This document shows, piece after piece, positions 17,269 through 29,582 of a stretch of 64,000 bases of DNA. The stretch comes from Nitrosomonas sp. JL21 (GTDB lineage: Bacteria > Pseudomonadota > Gammaproteobacteria > Burkholderiales > Nitrosomonadaceae). The stretch spans positions 62,001 to 126,000 of the forward strand of contig NZ_QRCB01000001.1 in NCBI RefSeq assembly GCF_009833095.1, given 5' to 3'. Every line of letters starts with the position of its first letter. Position 1 is the stretch's first letter. Both the position numbers and the translations under genes were made by a program. A model generated the notes under the pieces. That model saw nothing but the letters and a program-made list of their open reading frames with translations. It was not told the DNA's origin and searched no databases.

Positions 17269-19341
17269 TTATTTGTCGAGGGTGGCGTACGCTGGTGAGA
17301 GCTCAAAAGGCGCTTCTTGGGCAGTCGGATGGTGCGCCCGTCGAGCGTAGAACACAGTTCTGATACCAAAGTACAGCATGCTGATCAGCACCAGCATGAA
17401 CAACACAGCTAACGACGCATTGACATAATCGTTAAAAATGACCCGCTGCATTTGCTCGATCGATTTGGCCGGTGCCAGCACCATGCCATCAAGAATCGCT
17501 TGTTGGTACTGATTGGCATGCGCCAGGAAACCAATCCGCGGATTGTCATTGAAAATCTTATGCCAAGCGGCTGTCAGCGTGCAAATGCTTACCCAAGTTA
17601 ACGGTACGATCGTGATCCACGCAAAGCGATCCAGCTTCATCTTGAACAATACGCTGGTGCACAAAATGAGTGCGATACCGGCAAGCATCTGGTTAGCGAT
17701 GCCGAACAGCGGCCACAACGTATTGATTCCACCCAAAGGATCCACTACACCCTGATACAGGAAATATCCCCAGCCTGCCACGCACAGGCCGGTGGCGGTC
17801 AAGCTGGCGATGATCGAATCGGTGCGTTTCATCACGGGGATAAATGAGCCCAGGAGATCCTGCAGCATGAATCGCCCGGCGCGGGTTCCGGCGTCGACCG
17901 CAGTGAGAATGAACAGCGCTTCAAACAGAATCGCGAAGTGATACCAGAAGGCCATCATGGCCGTGCCGCCGACCACCTCCGATAAAATCTGCGCCATGCC
18001 CACCGCCAGCGTCGGCGCGCCGCCGGTGCGGGAAATGATGCTATGTTCGCCGACATTCTGCGCCGTCTGCGTAATCATCTCGGGCGTGACGTAGAATCCC
18101 CATTGCGCGATCGTTTGCGCCGCCGATTCCGCGCTCGTGCCGATGATCGCAGCCGGGCTGTTCATCGCAAAATAGACGCCCGGCTCCAGCGTCGCGGCAG
18201 CCACCAGCGCCATGATTGCGACGAATGATTCCATCAGCATTGCGCCATAACCGATGAAGCGTGCGTCCGTTTCCGACTGGATCATTTTCGGTGTCGTTCC
18301 GGAGGCGATCAGTGAATGAAAACCGGAAATCGCGCCACATGCAATCGTGACGAACAGGAAGGGAAACAGGTCGCCTGACCAGACCGGGCCAGTGCCATCG
18401 ACAAATTGTGTCAGCGCGGGCATTTTCAATTGCGGTGAAATGATAATGACACCAATCGCGAGACCCACGATCGTGCCGATCTTCAAGAAGGTCGACAAAT
18501 AATCGCGTGGCGCCAGCAATAACCAGACCGGCAATACAGCAGCAATAAATCCATAGGCGATCAGCGACCAGGTCAGTTGTTCGCCCGTCAACGTGAACAT
18601 CGCTGCCCACTGCGGATCTTCCTGCACATATTGCCCCGCCACGATCGACAGCATCAGCAATGCAAAGCCGATCAGCGAGACTTCGCCAATCGCGCACGGG
18701 CGGAAGTAGCGGGTATACAGTCCCATGAACAAGGCGATCGGAATGGTCGCGGCCACCGTGAAGGTTCCCCACGGCGACTCGGCCAGTGCCTTGACCACGA
18801 TCAACGACAGCACCGCCAGCAGCACCAGCATGATGAAGAACGTGCCGCTCATTGCGATCATGCCCGGCACTTGCCCAAGTTCCGATTTGATCAGATCGCC
18901 CAGCGAACGGCCGTTGCGCCGCGTCGAAATGAACAGCACGATGAAATCCTGCACTGCACCGGCGAACACTACTCCGGCCAGCAGCCACAGCATTCCAGGC
19001 AAGTAGCCCATCTGCGCCGCCAGAATGGGTCCGACTAACGGACCGGCACCGGCAATGGCTGCAAAGTGATGACCAAACAGCACGTATTTGTTGGTCGGCA
19101 CATGATCGAGCCCATCGTTATGTTTATAGGCAGGCGTCATGCGCCGTTCATCCAGTTTCAACACTCGGTTCGCGATGAACAGACTATAAAAACGGAAAGC
19201 AATCAAGTAAATGCACGCGGCGGCAATGACGATCCAGATCGCACCGATCGATTCGCCGCGATTCAGCGCAATGATGGCACAGGCGGATGCGCCGCACAAC
19301 GAAAAAAGCAGCCAGCCAAGCTTATTCATTAAGGTATTCAT
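17269..19341 (-). CDS. cstA: Carbon starvation protein A family transporter
   Basis: The 690-residue polytopic inner-membrane protein carries CstA signatures: 'HFAAIAGAGPLVGPILAAQ' near residue 92, 'DFIVLFISTRRNGRSLGDL' and 'HSLIASGTTPKMI'. About 16-18 hydrophobic segments are visible. E. coli relatives (CstA, BtsT) import peptides or pyruvate on starvation; for a lithoautotroph the substrate is uncertain. The ybdD partner follows. The Crp-type gene is divergent from it, 139 bases away, and may control it. Confidence 0.94.
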   Translation of the reverse strand: MNTLMNKLGWLLFSLCGASACAIIALNRGESIGAIWIVIAAACIYLIAFRFYSLFIANRVLKLDERRMTPAYKHNDGLDHVPTNKYVLFGHHFAAIAGAGPLVGPILAAQMGYLPGMLWLLAGVVFAGAVQDFIVLFISTRRNGRSLGDLIKSELGQVPGMIAMSGTFFIMLVLLAVLSLIVVKALAESPWGTFTVAATIPIALFMGLYTRYFRPCAIGEVSLIGFALLMLSIVAGQYVQEDPQWAAMFTLTGEQLTWSLIAYGFIAAVLPVWLLLAPRDYLSTFLKIGTIVGLAIGVIIISPQLKMPALTQFVDGTGPVWSGDLFPFLFVTIACGAISGFHSLIASGTTPKMIQSETDARFIGYGAMLMESFVAIMALVAAATLEPGVYFAMNSPAAIIGTSAESAAQTIAQWGFYVTPEMITQTAQNVGEHSIISRTGGAPTLAVGMAQILSEVVGGTAMMAFWYHFAILFEALFILTAVDAGTRAGRFMLQDLLGSFIPVMKRTDSIIASLTATGLCVAGWGYFLYQGVVDPLGGINTLWPLFGIANQMLAGIALILCTSVLFKMKLDRFAWITIVPLTWVSICTLTAAWHKIFNDNPRIGFLAHANQYQQAILDGMVLAPAKSIEQMQRVIFNDYVNASLAVLFMLVLISMLYFGIRTVFYARRAHHPTAQEAPFELSPAYATLDK

Positions 19342-19480
19342 TTGTTTTCCTAACTATGAAAGGATATTGAGGTTATTTGGAAGTTGCCTGAGGTACATTT
19401 TAAAGCCAACGATTAAAAATTCTAAATCCGGTTGTTTGCAAGTAGAATATTCATAACCCTATTTTGCTTGAGAGGATTAC

Positions 19481-20200
19481 ATGACCGTACGCCATCTCCC
19501 TCTTGAACGCGCTTGTGCGCTGTTGACGACGATTAAGGAATTTAATGGTCTATCGCTGCCTGATCGGGAAATGATTGCACAAGTCTGTCAGTGGCACCGC
19601 TACGAAGCCGGTGAAGAGATCTTACGCTATCATGACCATTCAACGAGTGTCTATTTCATCACACAAGGTGAAGCGCGGGTGACGTTTTATTCGATGTGTG
19701 GCAAAGAAGTCATTTTGTGCGATTTGCCCGCAGGTGAAATATTTGGTGAATTGACCGCCATTGATGGCCAGTCGCGTTCTGCGACGGTTGTTGCCAGGAC
19801 AAGTTCATTGGTGGCCACCATTTCTTCGGCGGATTTCCATGAGTTGATTTTCCGCAACCGGCAAATTTCGGCAGCGATCCTGAAGCGATTGACCGGGCAG
19901 ATACGTCGCCTGACCGAGCGCGTTTTCGAGTTCAGTACCTTGGCTGTCCGTAATCGTGTTCAGGCTGAATTACTTCGCCTGGCCAAAAAAAATCCTGCTG
20001 TAGCGAATAAGGGAATTATTTCACCGATACCTACCCATACTGAATTGGCCAATCTGGTGAGCACCCATCGCGAAGCGGTGACTCGGGAGTTAAATCACCT
20101 GGAAAAAGAACAACTGATTCTACGTAAAGACCATGAACTGCATATTCTCGACATGGCAAAGCTGACAGATATGGTTGAAAACGCTCGTGGCGATCTCTAA
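19481..20200 (+). CDS. Crp/Fnr family transcriptional regulator
   Basis: The 239-residue protein has a cyclic-nucleotide-binding-type beta-barrel (residues ~15-135, with 'GEIFGELTAIDGQSRSATV', the phosphate-binding-cassette-like stretch), a dimer helix, and a C-terminal winged helix (residues ~170-225) with recognition helix 'STHREAVTRELNHL'. The Arg-Glu...Arg pattern resembles Crp rather than FNR, so TGTGA-like sites may be bound. There are no N-terminal Fe-S cysteines. It is divergent from cstA. Effector unknown. Confidence 0.92.
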   Translation: MTVRHLPLERACALLTTIKEFNGLSLPDREMIAQVCQWHRYEAGEEILRYHDHSTSVYFITQGEARVTFYSMCGKEVILCDLPAGEIFGELTAIDGQSRSATVVARTSSLVATISSADFHELIFRNRQISAAILKRLTGQIRRLTERVFEFSTLAVRNRVQAELLRLAKKNPAVANKGIISPIPTHTELANLVSTHREAVTRELNHLEKEQLILRKDHELHILDMAKLTDMVENARGDL

Positions 20201-20220
20201 AGCTATTTTCTAGTTGCAAT

Positions 20221-20254
20221 AAAAAAAGCACATCAAAACTGATGTGCTTTTTTT
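20221..20254. terminator. Bidirectional rho-independent terminator
   Basis: A perfect 15-bp stem, A7-GCACATCA and TGATGTGC-T7, with the loop AAAC (20236-20239) lies between the convergent crp-type and hppA genes. The U-run exists in both directions. Confidence 0.93.
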
Positions 20255-20269
20255 GTGAGTAATGACCTG

Positions 20270-22327
20270 TTACAGCAGTGGAATGATCAACAATGCCACA
20301 ATGTTAATGATCTTGATCAACGGGTTGATTGCAGGACCTGCGGTATCTTTGTAAGGATCGCCGACAGTGTCGCCTGTAACCGATGCTTTATGAGCTTCGC
20401 TACCTTTACCGCCAAAGTGACCGTCTTCGATATGTTTTTTCGCATTATCCCAGGCACCGCCACCGGTGGTCATGGAAATCGCGACAAACAGACCGGTGAT
20501 GATCGAACCCATCAACACACCACCCAACGCTTGCGGGCCTAGAATGACACCGACCAACAATGGAATCAGAACAGGCAATAAAGAAGGCACCATCATTTCT
20601 TGGATCGCTGCTTTGGTCAGCATATCCACAGCGCGGGAATAATCCGGCTTGCTTGTGCCTTCCATGATACCGGGGATTTCCTTGAATTGACGGCGAACCT
20701 CAATCACTACAGAACCTGCTGCACGGCCTACCGCTTCCATCGACATCGCCCCGAACAGGTAAGGAATCATACCGCCGATGAAAAGCCCGATGATGACCAT
20801 GTGATTGGATAAATCAAAAGTCAGTGTGTGGCCGGCATGCTCGAGCGCATGGGTATAGTCTGCGAACAGCACCAGTGCCGCCAAGCCAGCGGAGCCAATC
20901 GCGTATCCTTTGGTAACGGCCTTGGTGGTATTGCCCACCGCATCCAGAGGATCGGTGATGGCGCGGACTGAATCAGGCATTTCGGACATTTCCGCAATAC
21001 CGCCGGCATTGTCGGTAATTGGGCCATAGGCGTCGAGCGCCACGATGATACCGGTCATGGACAGCATTGCGGTTGCTGCGATTGCAATACCATACAAACC
21101 TGCCAATGCATAAGCCAGCAATATGCTGATGCAGACTGCCAGCACAGGTGCTGCAGTAGCGCGCATTGAAACACCCAAGCCAGCGATGATGTTGGTTGCG
21201 TGTCCGGTGGTTGATGCTTCAGCAACGTGTTGCACGGGCGGGAAATCCGTTGAGGTGTAGTATTCTGTGATCACTACCATCAATCCGGTCAGCACCAGAC
21301 CGATCGTGGCTGCCAGGAATATACGCATGACCAGCATGCCGCCTGCAACCTCAGTGCCGTCGATATTCAGGGACATGTCGCCCATGAACCAGACCGTTAC
21401 CGGCAAATATGTGAACAGCGCAATACCGCCAGCCACGGCCAATCCACGGTACAGAGCGTTCATGATCTTGCCGCCTTCGCGCATTTTGACGTAATAGCAA
21501 CCGATGATGGAAGCAACGATGGATACCGCACCCAGCATCAACGGATAAATGACGGCGTCAACGGCGTTGGTTGAAAATAGCAGTGCGCCCAGGATCATGG
21601 TCGCGATGATGGTGACAGCATAAGTTTCAAACAGATCGGCAGCCATACCTGCGCAGTCGCCGACATTATCACCGACATTATCTGCAATCACCGCAGGGTT
21701 GCGCGGATCATCCTCTGGAATGCCTGCTTCGACCTTACCGACCAGATCAGCACCGACGTCTGCGCCTTTCGTGAAGATACCGCCGCCCAGACGAGCAAAA
21801 ATGGAGATCAATGATCCGCCGAAGGCAAAGCCGATCAAGGGCTTGATCACGTCACTGACTGCCTGGTTAGGATCGGCGCCGTCAAATAAAGACGCACAAT
21901 ATCCGGCAACACCCAGCAAGCCCAAGCCAACCACCAGCATACCGGTTACGGCGCCGCCCCGGAAAGCAATGGCCAACGCTTCATTCAAGCCGACACTGGC
22001 AGCTTGAGCGGTGCGCACATTGGATTGAACCGAGACCGTCATACCTAGAAAACCGGCAGTGCCCGAAAGAAGAGCGCCCAGCGCAAAACCAATGGCAGTA
22101 TCCAGACTGAGTGCGACCCACAGGGCCAGAAACAGAACGATGCCGACAATGCCGATCGTCATGTACTGACGTTTCAGATAGGCAGAAGCGCCTTCCTGAA
22201 TAGCGGTAGCAATTTCTTGCATACGCTGGTTACCCGTCGATTGAACATATATGCCCCTGATCCAAATACCACTGAATACCAGGGCTAAAATCGCGCTACC
22301 GATTGCGATAATTAAACCATTCGCCAT
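20270..22327 (-). CDS. hppA: Membrane-bound proton-translocating pyrophosphatase
   Basis: It hydrolyses PPi and pumps protons across the membrane. The ~685-residue polytopic protein shows '[18 protein letters not shown]' (substrate site), '[19 protein letters not shown]' and 'GGAWDNAKK'. The determinant 'GNTTKA' has Lys, which marks the K+-independent H+-pumping subtype (K+-dependent ones have Ala). The start is the ATG at 22327, six bases after GGAG; an in-frame TTG four codons earlier lies in the ribosome site itself. Upstream on the same strand is the PPi-dependent phosphofructokinase, suggesting shared use of PPi. Confidence 0.95.
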   Translation of the reverse strand: MANGLIIAIGSAILALVFSGIWIRGIYVQSTGNQRMQEIATAIQEGASAYLKRQYMTIGIVGIVLFLALWVALSLDTAIGFALGALLSGTAGFLGMTVSVQSNVRTAQAASVGLNEALAIAFRGGAVTGMLVVGLGLLGVAGYCASLFDGADPNQAVSDVIKPLIGFAFGGSLISIFARLGGGIFTKGADVGADLVGKVEAGIPEDDPRNPAVIADNVGDNVGDCAGMAADLFETYAVTIIATMILGALLFSTNAVDAVIYPLMLGAVSIVASIIGCYYVKMREGGKIMNALYRGLAVAGGIALFTYLPVTVWFMGDMSLNIDGTEVAGGMLVMRIFLAATIGLVLTGLMVVITEYYTSTDFPPVQHVAEASTTGHATNIIAGLGVSMRATAAPVLAVCISILLAYALAGLYGIAIAATAMLSMTGIIVALDAYGPITDNAGGIAEMSEMPDSVRAITDPLDAVGNTTKAVTKGYAIGSAGLAALVLFADYTHALEHAGHTLTFDLSNHMVIIGLFIGGMIPYLFGAMSMEAVGRAAGSVVIEVRRQFKEIPGIMEGTSKPDYSRAVDMLTKAAIQEMMVPSLLPVLIPLLVGVILGPQALGGVLMGSIITGLFVAISMTTGGGAWDNAKKHIEDGHFGGKGSEAHKASVTGDTVGDPYKDTAGPAINPLIKIINIVALLIIPLL

Positions 22328-22549
22328 AAAGAACTCCAATTAAAGTCAGACCACATATAATCACATGTAGAATTTGGCCTAATAATTCCACATTATTAAA
22401 CACTTGTCCCAAACCATACAATCAGGGCGTATTTTATCTGTTCTTATTGCCTGAGTGCATCAAATTTCAAGAAATTTGCATTGGCACCGAAGTGGGTAAT
22501 GAATGTTTGCTGTTGCTGCAATACCAACCACTTGTAATACCTAATATTT

Positions 22550-23809
22550 CTATAGCTTGAATTCGCTCAATTTTTTTGCAACAGCCACATTCTTCAATCG
22601 AACGTAATCAGGCAATCCATTCTTGTAAGGCGGATAGTCTTCGCCTTCAATCAATGGTGATAAGTACTCGCGGCATGCCGGAGTAATGCCGAATCCATCC
22701 TCGCTGATGAATTCAGCCGGCATCATTTTCTCGACATTCGCGACATTGGATAGCTGAGCCATTCCTACGGTCCATTTATACGGTGCATTCGATTGACGAA
22801 CGATTGTCGGCATGACCGAATTGTGGCCTGCGATAGCGTATTCCACGGCGGCTTTGCCCATTGCATAGGCTTGTTCGACGTCAGTTTTCGATGCGATATG
22901 ACGCGCCGCGCGCTGCAGGTAATCGGCGACGCCCCAGTGATATTTCAATCCCAGACCGTCTTTGATGATGTTCGCAACGACTGGCGCGACGCCACCCAGT
23001 TGCGCATGACCGAACGCATCCCGCAGTCCCTGATCGGACAGGAAATTGCCGTCATTTCCTTTGACACCTTCGGACACAACCACAGAGCAATAGCCGAATT
23101 CTTTCACGCAGCGATCCACTTTGGCCAGGAATTTTTCCTTGTCGAAAGTGACTTCCGGGAACAGAATGACGACCGGAATTTCGCAATCAGCGCTCGAAGC
23201 CAGCCCGCCTGCTGCAGCGATCCAACCGGCGTGGCGTCCCATCACTTCCAATATGAACACTTTGGTGGATGTCTTGGCCATGCTGGCGACATCGAAACTG
23301 GCTTCACGTGTCGAAACCGCAATATATTTGGCTACGGAACCAAATCCGGGACAGCAGTCGGTGATCGGCAAATCGTTATCAACGGTTTTTGGAACATGAA
23401 TGGCTTGAATCGGATAACCGAGTGTGTCGGCTAATTGCGATACTTTCAGACAGGTATCGGCAGAATCGCCCCCGCCATTGTAGAAAAAATATCCGATATC
23501 GTGTGCCTTGAATATTTCGATCAGGCGTTCGTATTCGCGCCGGTTCTGTTCCAGGCTTTTCAATTTGTAGCGGCATGAGCCGAAAGCACCCGACGGGGTG
23601 TGGCGAAGTGCGGCAATTGCTGCGGCTGATTCGGCATTGGTGTCGATCAGATCTTCGGTCAACGCACCGATAATCCCATTGCGTCCCGCATAAACATTGC
23701 CGATTTTGTCGGAATGCTGGCGCGCTGTTTCCAGTACACCCGCGGCTGAGGCATTGATGACTGCCGTGACGCCCCCAGATTGAGCATAGAAAGCATTTTT
23801 TGTTGCCAT
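22550..23809 (-). CDS. pfp: Pyrophosphate-dependent 6-phosphofructokinase
   Basis: The 419-residue PfkA-fold enzyme reversibly converts fructose 6-phosphate plus PPi to fructose 1,6-bisphosphate. PPi use is supported by two specificity residues: Asp115 in 'GGGDS' (Gly in ATP enzymes) and Lys141 in 'PKTVDND' (Gly in ATP enzymes). 'MGRHAGWIA' is the sugar-phosphate motif. In autotrophs this enzyme can run in the gluconeogenic direction and produce PPi, which the neighbouring H+-pyrophosphatase could use. Starts at ATG 23809 after AGGAGATCAC. Confidence 0.93.
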   Translation of the reverse strand: MATKNAFYAQSGGVTAVINASAAGVLETARQHSDKIGNVYAGRNGIIGALTEDLIDTNAESAAAIAALRHTPSGAFGSCRYKLKSLEQNRREYERLIEIFKAHDIGYFFYNGGGDSADTCLKVSQLADTLGYPIQAIHVPKTVDNDLPITDCCPGFGSVAKYIAVSTREASFDVASMAKTSTKVFILEVMGRHAGWIAAAGGLASSADCEIPVVILFPEVTFDKEKFLAKVDRCVKEFGYCSVVVSEGVKGNDGNFLSDQGLRDAFGHAQLGGVAPVVANIIKDGLGLKYHWGVADYLQRAARHIASKTDVEQAYAMGKAAVEYAIAGHNSVMPTIVRQSNAPYKWTVGMAQLSNVANVEKMMPAEFISEDGFGITPACREYLSPLIEGEDYPPYKNGLPDYVRLKNVAVAKKLSEFKL

Positions 23810-23942
23810 TGTGATCTCCTGATTGATGAAGTCGTAAGTGAGTGATTTATTTGTCTGACGTACAAAAACTCAGGCACAAGCAAGGCTGTCCTGAGTTTTG
23901 AACTGTTTTATGTGCAATTCCGAATGAAGCCAGGCGGATTTG

Positions 23943-24665
<723 letters not shown>

Positions 24666-24816
24666 TCAATGAGATCACGCGATTATATCTCAGGCAAAGC
24701 AGATACTCGAGTTTTTTACCGCGGTAAGAAGGATGAAGTTTGTCCCCTTCAAATTGAATTACATTGATATCATGCAGCTTATGCGATAATTTGACCGATT
24801 CTTAACAGGAAAAATC

Positions 24817-25866
24817 ATGGACGAAAACAGAAGTAAAGCGCTTGATGTTGCGCTGGCCCAAATTGAGAAGCAATTTGGCAAAGGTTCCATCATGCGATTG
24901 GGTGCCAATGATGTCGCCTATGATATACAGATCGTCTCCACCGGCTCCCTCGGGCTTGATATCGCATTGGGTGTCGGCGGGTTGCCGCGCGGTCGGATCA
25001 TTGAAATTTATGGGCCTGAGTCATCGGGTAAAACCACATTGACGCTGCAAGTCATTGCCGAGATGCAAAAATTGGGCGGAACCGCCGCTTTCATCGATGC
25101 GGAGCATGCGCTCGATCCACAGTATGCGCAGAAAATTGGCGTCAATGTGCAGGAGCTGTTGATATCGCAACCTGACAATGGCGAACAAGCGCTGGAAATA
25201 GCCGACATGCTGGTGCGTTCCGGCTCTGTGGACATTATCGTGGTTGACTCTGTGGCAGCGCTCACACCACGGGCGGAAATCGAAGGCGACATGGGTGATC
25301 CGCAAATGGGATTGCAGGCCCGTTTGATGTCCCAGGCGCTGCGCAAACTGACCGCCAATATCAAGCGCAGCAACACGATGGTGATCTTCATCAATCAGAT
25401 TCGCATGAAAATTGGCGTGATGTTTGGCAATCCGGAGACGACGACCGGCGGCAATGCGTTGAAGTTTTATGCCTCAGTGCGCTTGGATATTCGCCGTACC
25501 GGGGCGATCAAGAAGGGGGAAGAAACCATAGGCAACGAAACCCGCGTGAAAGTGGTCAAGAATAAAGTGGCTCCACCCTTCAAGCAGGCGGATTTTGATA
25601 TTTTGTACGGAGAAGGCATTTCGCGCGAAAGTGAAATCATCGAACTGGGTGTATTGCATAAGCTCATCGATAAATCAGGCGCGTGGTATGCCTATCAAGG
25701 TGAGAAAATCGGCCAGGGCAAGGATAATGCGCGTGATTACCTGAAAGAGCATAAGGATATCGCCCGCGAAATCGAGCAGAAGATTCGAGCGATCGTAGGC
25801 ATCGTTGAACCGAATTCGGCTACGAAAGAGAAGGCTGAAAAGGACAAAGCTGAGAAAGAGAAATAA
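24817..25866 (+). CDS. recA: Recombinase RecA
   Basis: The 349-residue protein is the strand-exchange ATPase and SOS co-protease. Visible motifs are Walker A 'GPESSGKTT' (near residue 68), '[17 protein letters not shown]' (loop L2 region) and the repair domain at the C-terminus, which ends in a Lys/Glu-rich tail. AGGA precedes the ATG. recX follows 9 bases later. I found no clear LexA box (CTGT-N8-ACAG) in the 220-base gap before it. Confidence 0.98.
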   Translation: MDENRSKALDVALAQIEKQFGKGSIMRLGANDVAYDIQIVSTGSLGLDIALGVGGLPRGRIIEIYGPESSGKTTLTLQVIAEMQKLGGTAAFIDAEHALDPQYAQKIGVNVQELLISQPDNGEQALEIADMLVRSGSVDIIVVDSVAALTPRAEIEGDMGDPQMGLQARLMSQALRKLTANIKRSNTMVIFINQIRMKIGVMFGNPETTTGGNALKFYASVRLDIRRTGAIKKGEETIGNETRVKVVKNKVAPPFKQADFDILYGEGISRESEIIELGVLHKLIDKSGAWYAYQGEKIGQGKDNARDYLKEHKDIAREIEQKIRAIVGIVEPNSATKEKAEKDKAEKEK

Positions 25867-25875
25867 TCGGTCAAT

Positions 25876-26328
25876 ATGCGCTCAGCTCTGGAAATGCGTG
25901 CCCTTCGCTATCTGGCGCGGCGTGAGTATTCCCGTACGGAGCTGGAACGTAAGCTTTCTGGGCCTGACCGCTTAGTTGCGCCGGAAATATTGGCGGAACT
26001 CTTGGATAAGCTTGAACATGACGGTTTGTTGTCGACCAAGCGTGCTGCCGAGCAGATCATTCGCGCCAGCCGATCACGTTTTGGCAGTAAACGAATTATT
26101 CATGCGCTGAGAGAAAAAGGCATCGATGCAGAATGCATTCAAGAAGCATTACCCAGTCTGAAGGAAACCGAGCAGGATGCCGCGTTCGCAGTCTGGCAGA
26201 AAAAATTCGGCAAAGCACCGGATTCCAAAGAAGAGTGGGGAAAACAGATGCGATTCATGATGAACCGAGGTTTTTCAATCGACGTGATCCGACACGTTTT
26301 ATCGCAAGCACGCGAGGAGAATGAATGA
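25876..26328 (+). CDS. recX: Regulatory protein RecX
   Basis: The 150-residue RecX modulates RecA filaments. It shows the tandem three-helix repeats: 'ALRYLARREYSRTELERKL' (residues ~7-25), 'LLDKLEHDGLLSTKRAAEQ' and 'RIIHALREKGID'. It lies 9 bases after recA in the usual arrangement. Its end overlaps the next start by four bases (ATGA). Confidence 0.93.
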   Translation: MRSALEMRALRYLARREYSRTELERKLSGPDRLVAPEILAELLDKLEHDGLLSTKRAAEQIIRASRSRFGSKRIIHALREKGIDAECIQEALPSLKETEQDAAFAVWQKKFGKAPDSKEEWGKQMRFMMNRGFSIDVIRHVLSQAREENE

Positions 26329-26690
26329 AAACAGTATGGGTGCGGCTGCTATTGATGCTGGTGATCGGATTGACGCCACACGGAGTGAGCGCCGATGGCA
26401 TCGTTGCGATTGGTAAAATCAATGCAGCTCCGGTCGATTTCGACGATAAGGAAGTGCGCCTGAGGGGTATCGCACAAAACCCGACACGCTTGCCGTTGAT
26501 CGATTTAAAATCCTACGTATTGAAGGATGCCAGCGGAGAAATCATGATTCTGACGGAATCGGATCTGCCCAAGATGAATGAAGAAATCACCATTCGAGTC
26601 AGAATCAAAAGCGTGGCCATCATCAGAGGCGAAGCGCTGGGTCTGACGGCCCTTGAACTGGAACGATACGATCAACTACACGAACTATGA
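26325..26690 (+). CDS. Small exported protein, possible OB-fold
   Basis: The 121-residue protein has a clear Sec signal (hydrophobic residues ~8-18, cleavage likely after 'GVSA'). The mature ~95 residues are beta-rich ('[11 protein letters not shown]', '[17 protein letters not shown]', '[13 protein letters not shown]'), reminiscent of periplasmic OB-fold proteins. I do not recognise the family. It overlaps recX and alaS by four bases on each side, so it is translated in one run with both. Confidence 0.75.
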   Translation: MKTVWVRLLLMLVIGLTPHGVSADGIVAIGKINAAPVDFDDKEVRLRGIAQNPTRLPLIDLKSYVLKDASGEIMILTESDLPKMNEEITIRVRIKSVAIIRGEALGLTALELERYDQLHEL

Positions 26691-29284
26691 AAAGCAGCGA
26701 AATCCGACAAAAATTTCTCGAGTTTTTTGAATCGCATGGACATACCATCGTGGACTCGAGTCCGCTCGTGCCGAATAATGATCCCACGCTGCTGTTCACC
26801 AACGCCGGTATGGTGCAGTTCAAGGACGTGTTTCTGGGGCAAGATACTCGGCCTTACGTGCGCGCTGCCAGTTCGCAGCGGTGCGTGCGTGCCGGGGGCA
26901 AGCACAACGACCTGGAAAATGTCGGCTACACGGCACGGCATCATACCTTCTTTGAAATGCTCGGGAATTTCAGTTTTGGGGATTACTTCAAGCGCAACGC
27001 TATCTTATTTGCCTGGGATTTTTTGACGCAATCGCTCAAGATTCCGCACGAGAAACTGTGGGTCACCGTTTATGCGGAAGACGATGAAGCGGCTGATATC
27101 TGGCTCAATGAAGTGGGCGTCGAAGCCGAGCGGTTGGTGCGGATAGCCACTTCGGATAATTTCTGGCAGATGGGTGACACCGGACCATGCGGGCCTTGTT
27201 CCGAGATTTTTTATGATCATGGGCCGGATATTCAAGGCGGCCCGCCGGGTTCCAAGGATGCCGATGGCGACCGCTACATTGAAATTTGGAATCTGGTATT
27301 CATGCAATACAACCGCGATAGCGCCGGCACGTTGCATCCGTTGCCGAAGCCATCCGTCGACACCGGCATGGGGCTCGAGCGAATTTCCGCAGTCATGCAG
27401 CAGGTGCACAGTAATTACGATATTGATTTGTTCCAGAGTCTGATTAGGGCAGCGGCACGCGTAACCCATACCCAGAATCTGACTGACAATTCTTTGAAAG
27501 TCATCGCCGATCATATCCGCGCCTGCGCTTTTCTGATCACCGATGGTGTCATTCCGGGCAGCGAAGGGCGTGGCTATGTGTTAAGGCGCATCATCCGCCG
27601 AGCGATTCGTCACGGCTACCGATTGGGACACAAGCAACCTTTCTTTTATCAATTGGTCGAGGATTTGAGTCAGGCGATGGGCCAGGCCTATCCCGAGCTG
27701 GTGGCGGCCAAAGCCCGCGTCGCTGCGGTGTTGCAGCAGGAAGAAGAACGTTTTGCGGAAACGCTGGAACACGGTATGCAAGTATTGGAAAGCGCATTGA
27801 GCCACGATACCAAAATACTTGATGGGGAAACTGCTTTCCGGCTGTACGATACGTTTGGCTTCCCGCTCGATCTGACGGCCGATATCGCCCGGGAGCGAGG
27901 TATTTCGATCGATCATGCCGGGTTCGAGCACGCGATGGAACGGCAGCGTGAACAAGCGCGCGCAGCCAATAAATTCACGATGCAGGAGGGCATCGAGTAT
28001 AGCGGTGGCCAAACTGTTTTTCATGGTTATGAAGCGCTGCAGCATGACGGACAGGTGGTGGCGATTTATAAGGAAGGCAGTTCGGTCAATTTTATCGAGG
28101 CCGGCGATGAGGCGGTCGTGGTGCTGGATCAGACGCCCTTTTATGCCGAATCGGGCGGGCAAGTCGGCGACAGCGGTGAATTGCTCGCGACGAATGGTAT
28201 GTTTGTGGTGGCGGATACCCAGAAAATCCAGGCCGGCGTGTTTGGTCATACAGGAACACTGAGCAGCGGCCGACTCGTGGTCAGAGATAGGGTTCTTGCC
28301 AAGGTCAATCCGATCGCCCGGGCCAGCACGGCGAATAATCACTCGGCTACGCATCTGTTGCATGCAGCGTTGCGCAAGGTACTCGGTACGCATGTGGCGC
28401 AGAAAGGCTCGCTCGTGGATGCCAATCGCACCCGTTTTGATTTTTCCCACCATACGTCGCTCACGGCTGATGAAATTCGTGAAACCGAGCGCCTGGTGAA
28501 CGAACAGATTCGGTACAACTCGGTTGTTGAAGCATCGACGATGAAGTACGACGATGCGATCAAGCGTGGCGCGATGGCGTTGTTCGGTGAAAAATATTCG
28601 GATGTGGTGCGGGTCATCGGCATGGGCGAATTCTCTACCGAATTATGCGGCGGCACGCATGTGTCGCAAAGTGGGCAAATCGGATTTTTCAAAATTATTG
28701 CGGAGTCCGGCGTCGCTGCTGGCATTCGTCGCGTTGAGGCGGTGACCGGCATCGCTGCGGTTGATTATGTGCAACAGCGCGAAGCGCAATTGCTTGAAAT
28801 CGCGCAAACTTTGAAAGCGAATCCGCAAGAGGTGACCCAGAAAATTGCTCAAATCATCGACAATATGCGTCAAACCGAGAAAGAACTCAATCGCCTGAAA
28901 ACCAAGCTCGCAAGCTCTCAAGGCAAGGATTTGGCGGAGCAGGCGCAGGAAGTTCAAGGCGTCAAAGTGCTGGCCGCCAATGTGGACAATGCGGACGCCA
29001 AAACCTTGCGCGATACCTTGGATCAATTGAAAGATAAGCTGAAAACCTGCGCAATCGTTCTGAGTAGTGTGGACAACGGCAAGATCACATTGATCGCGGG
29101 TGTCAGCGCCGATCTGACACGTCAGATGAAAGCCGGTGAATTGGTCAACTACGTAGCTCAGCAAGTGGGCGGTAAAGGCGGTGGCCGCCCGGACATGGCG
29201 CAAGCAGGGGGTACCGAGCCAGAACATTTGCCGGCGGCGCTGGCAAGCGTGCTGACCTGGGTGGGTAAGCAAATGATTTCGTAA
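26687..29284 (+). CDS. alaS: Alanyl-tRNA synthetase
   Basis: The 865-residue protein has the full class II AlaRS layout. The N-terminal catalytic core has '[19 protein letters not shown]' (motif 1 region), '[18 protein letters not shown]' and 'DTGMGLERI'. The editing domain carries zinc ligands in '[11 protein letters not shown]' (His pair) and 'CGGTH'. A coiled coil and the C-Ala domain with '[15 protein letters not shown]' complete it. It overlaps the small exported protein gene by four bases. Confidence 0.98.
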   Translation: MKSSEIRQKFLEFFESHGHTIVDSSPLVPNNDPTLLFTNAGMVQFKDVFLGQDTRPYVRAASSQRCVRAGGKHNDLENVGYTARHHTFFEMLGNFSFGDYFKRNAILFAWDFLTQSLKIPHEKLWVTVYAEDDEAADIWLNEVGVEAERLVRIATSDNFWQMGDTGPCGPCSEIFYDHGPDIQGGPPGSKDADGDRYIEIWNLVFMQYNRDSAGTLHPLPKPSVDTGMGLERISAVMQQVHSNYDIDLFQSLIRAAARVTHTQNLTDNSLKVIADHIRACAFLITDGVIPGSEGRGYVLRRIIRRAIRHGYRLGHKQPFFYQLVEDLSQAMGQAYPELVAAKARVAAVLQQEEERFAETLEHGMQVLESALSHDTKILDGETAFRLYDTFGFPLDLTADIARERGISIDHAGFEHAMERQREQARAANKFTMQEGIEYSGGQTVFHGYEALQHDGQVVAIYKEGSSVNFIEAGDEAVVVLDQTPFYAESGGQVGDSGELLATNGMFVVADTQKIQAGVFGHTGTLSSGRLVVRDRVLAKVNPIARASTANNHSATHLLHAALRKVLGTHVAQKGSLVDANRTRFDFSHHTSLTADEIRETERLVNEQIRYNSVVEASTMKYDDAIKRGAMALFGEKYSDVVRVIGMGEFSTELCGGTHVSQSGQIGFFKIIAESGVAAGIRRVEAVTGIAAVDYVQQREAQLLEIAQTLKANPQEVTQKIAQIIDNMRQTEKELNRLKTKLASSQGKDLAEQAQEVQGVKVLAANVDNADAKTLRDTLDQLKDKLKTCAIVLSSVDNGKITLIAGVSADLTRQMKAGELVNYVAQQVGGKGGGRPDMAQAGGTEPEHLPAALASVLTWVGKQMIS

Positions 29285-29334
29285 TTGTTGTCGGGAAACT
29301 TTGAAAATGGCTGCACTCGATCAGGATGTAGCGT

Positions 29335-29517
29335 TTGTATCGAGCTTCCGATCAGATGGCATTGAAATCCGCTCAGAATGCTCGTGTATCGTTCAAACTG
29401 CGCATTTCACTGGATTTTGCCCTGCTTGACCATCGCTTGTTACCGCTTATCGAGCGTTTATTGATCATTCTGCGTCACGATCCATTTGATATTGCACTAC
29501 CGCTTGAGACTGAATGA
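29335..29517 (+). CDS. Doubtful small ORF
   Basis: A 60-residue frame begins at TTG in the 298-base gap between alaS and the dioxygenase. It encodes a basic N-terminus and a hydrophobic stretch 'LPLIERLLIIL'. No ribosome site or family resemblance is seen. It is listed because the gap holds nothing else; it may be chance or a remnant. Confidence 0.15.
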   Translation: MYRASDQMALKSAQNARVSFKLRISLDFALLDHRLLPLIERLLIILRHDPFDIALPLETE

Positions 29518-29582
29518 TTAGATCCGCTACCTGTAGATTCAGGGTAGTCACTCTCGAGAATTCAAGAATTGGAGAACTTATC

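Noticed and set aside
18041-18988. Minus-strand frame of 315 codons
   Set aside because: Alternative frame within cstA; composition is Arg/Gly/His-rich without membrane segments.
22793-23434. Plus-strand frame of 213 codons
   Set aside because: Antisense shadow of the phosphofructokinase gene.
27581-28453. Minus-strand frame of 290 codons
   Set aside because: Antisense shadow of alaS.
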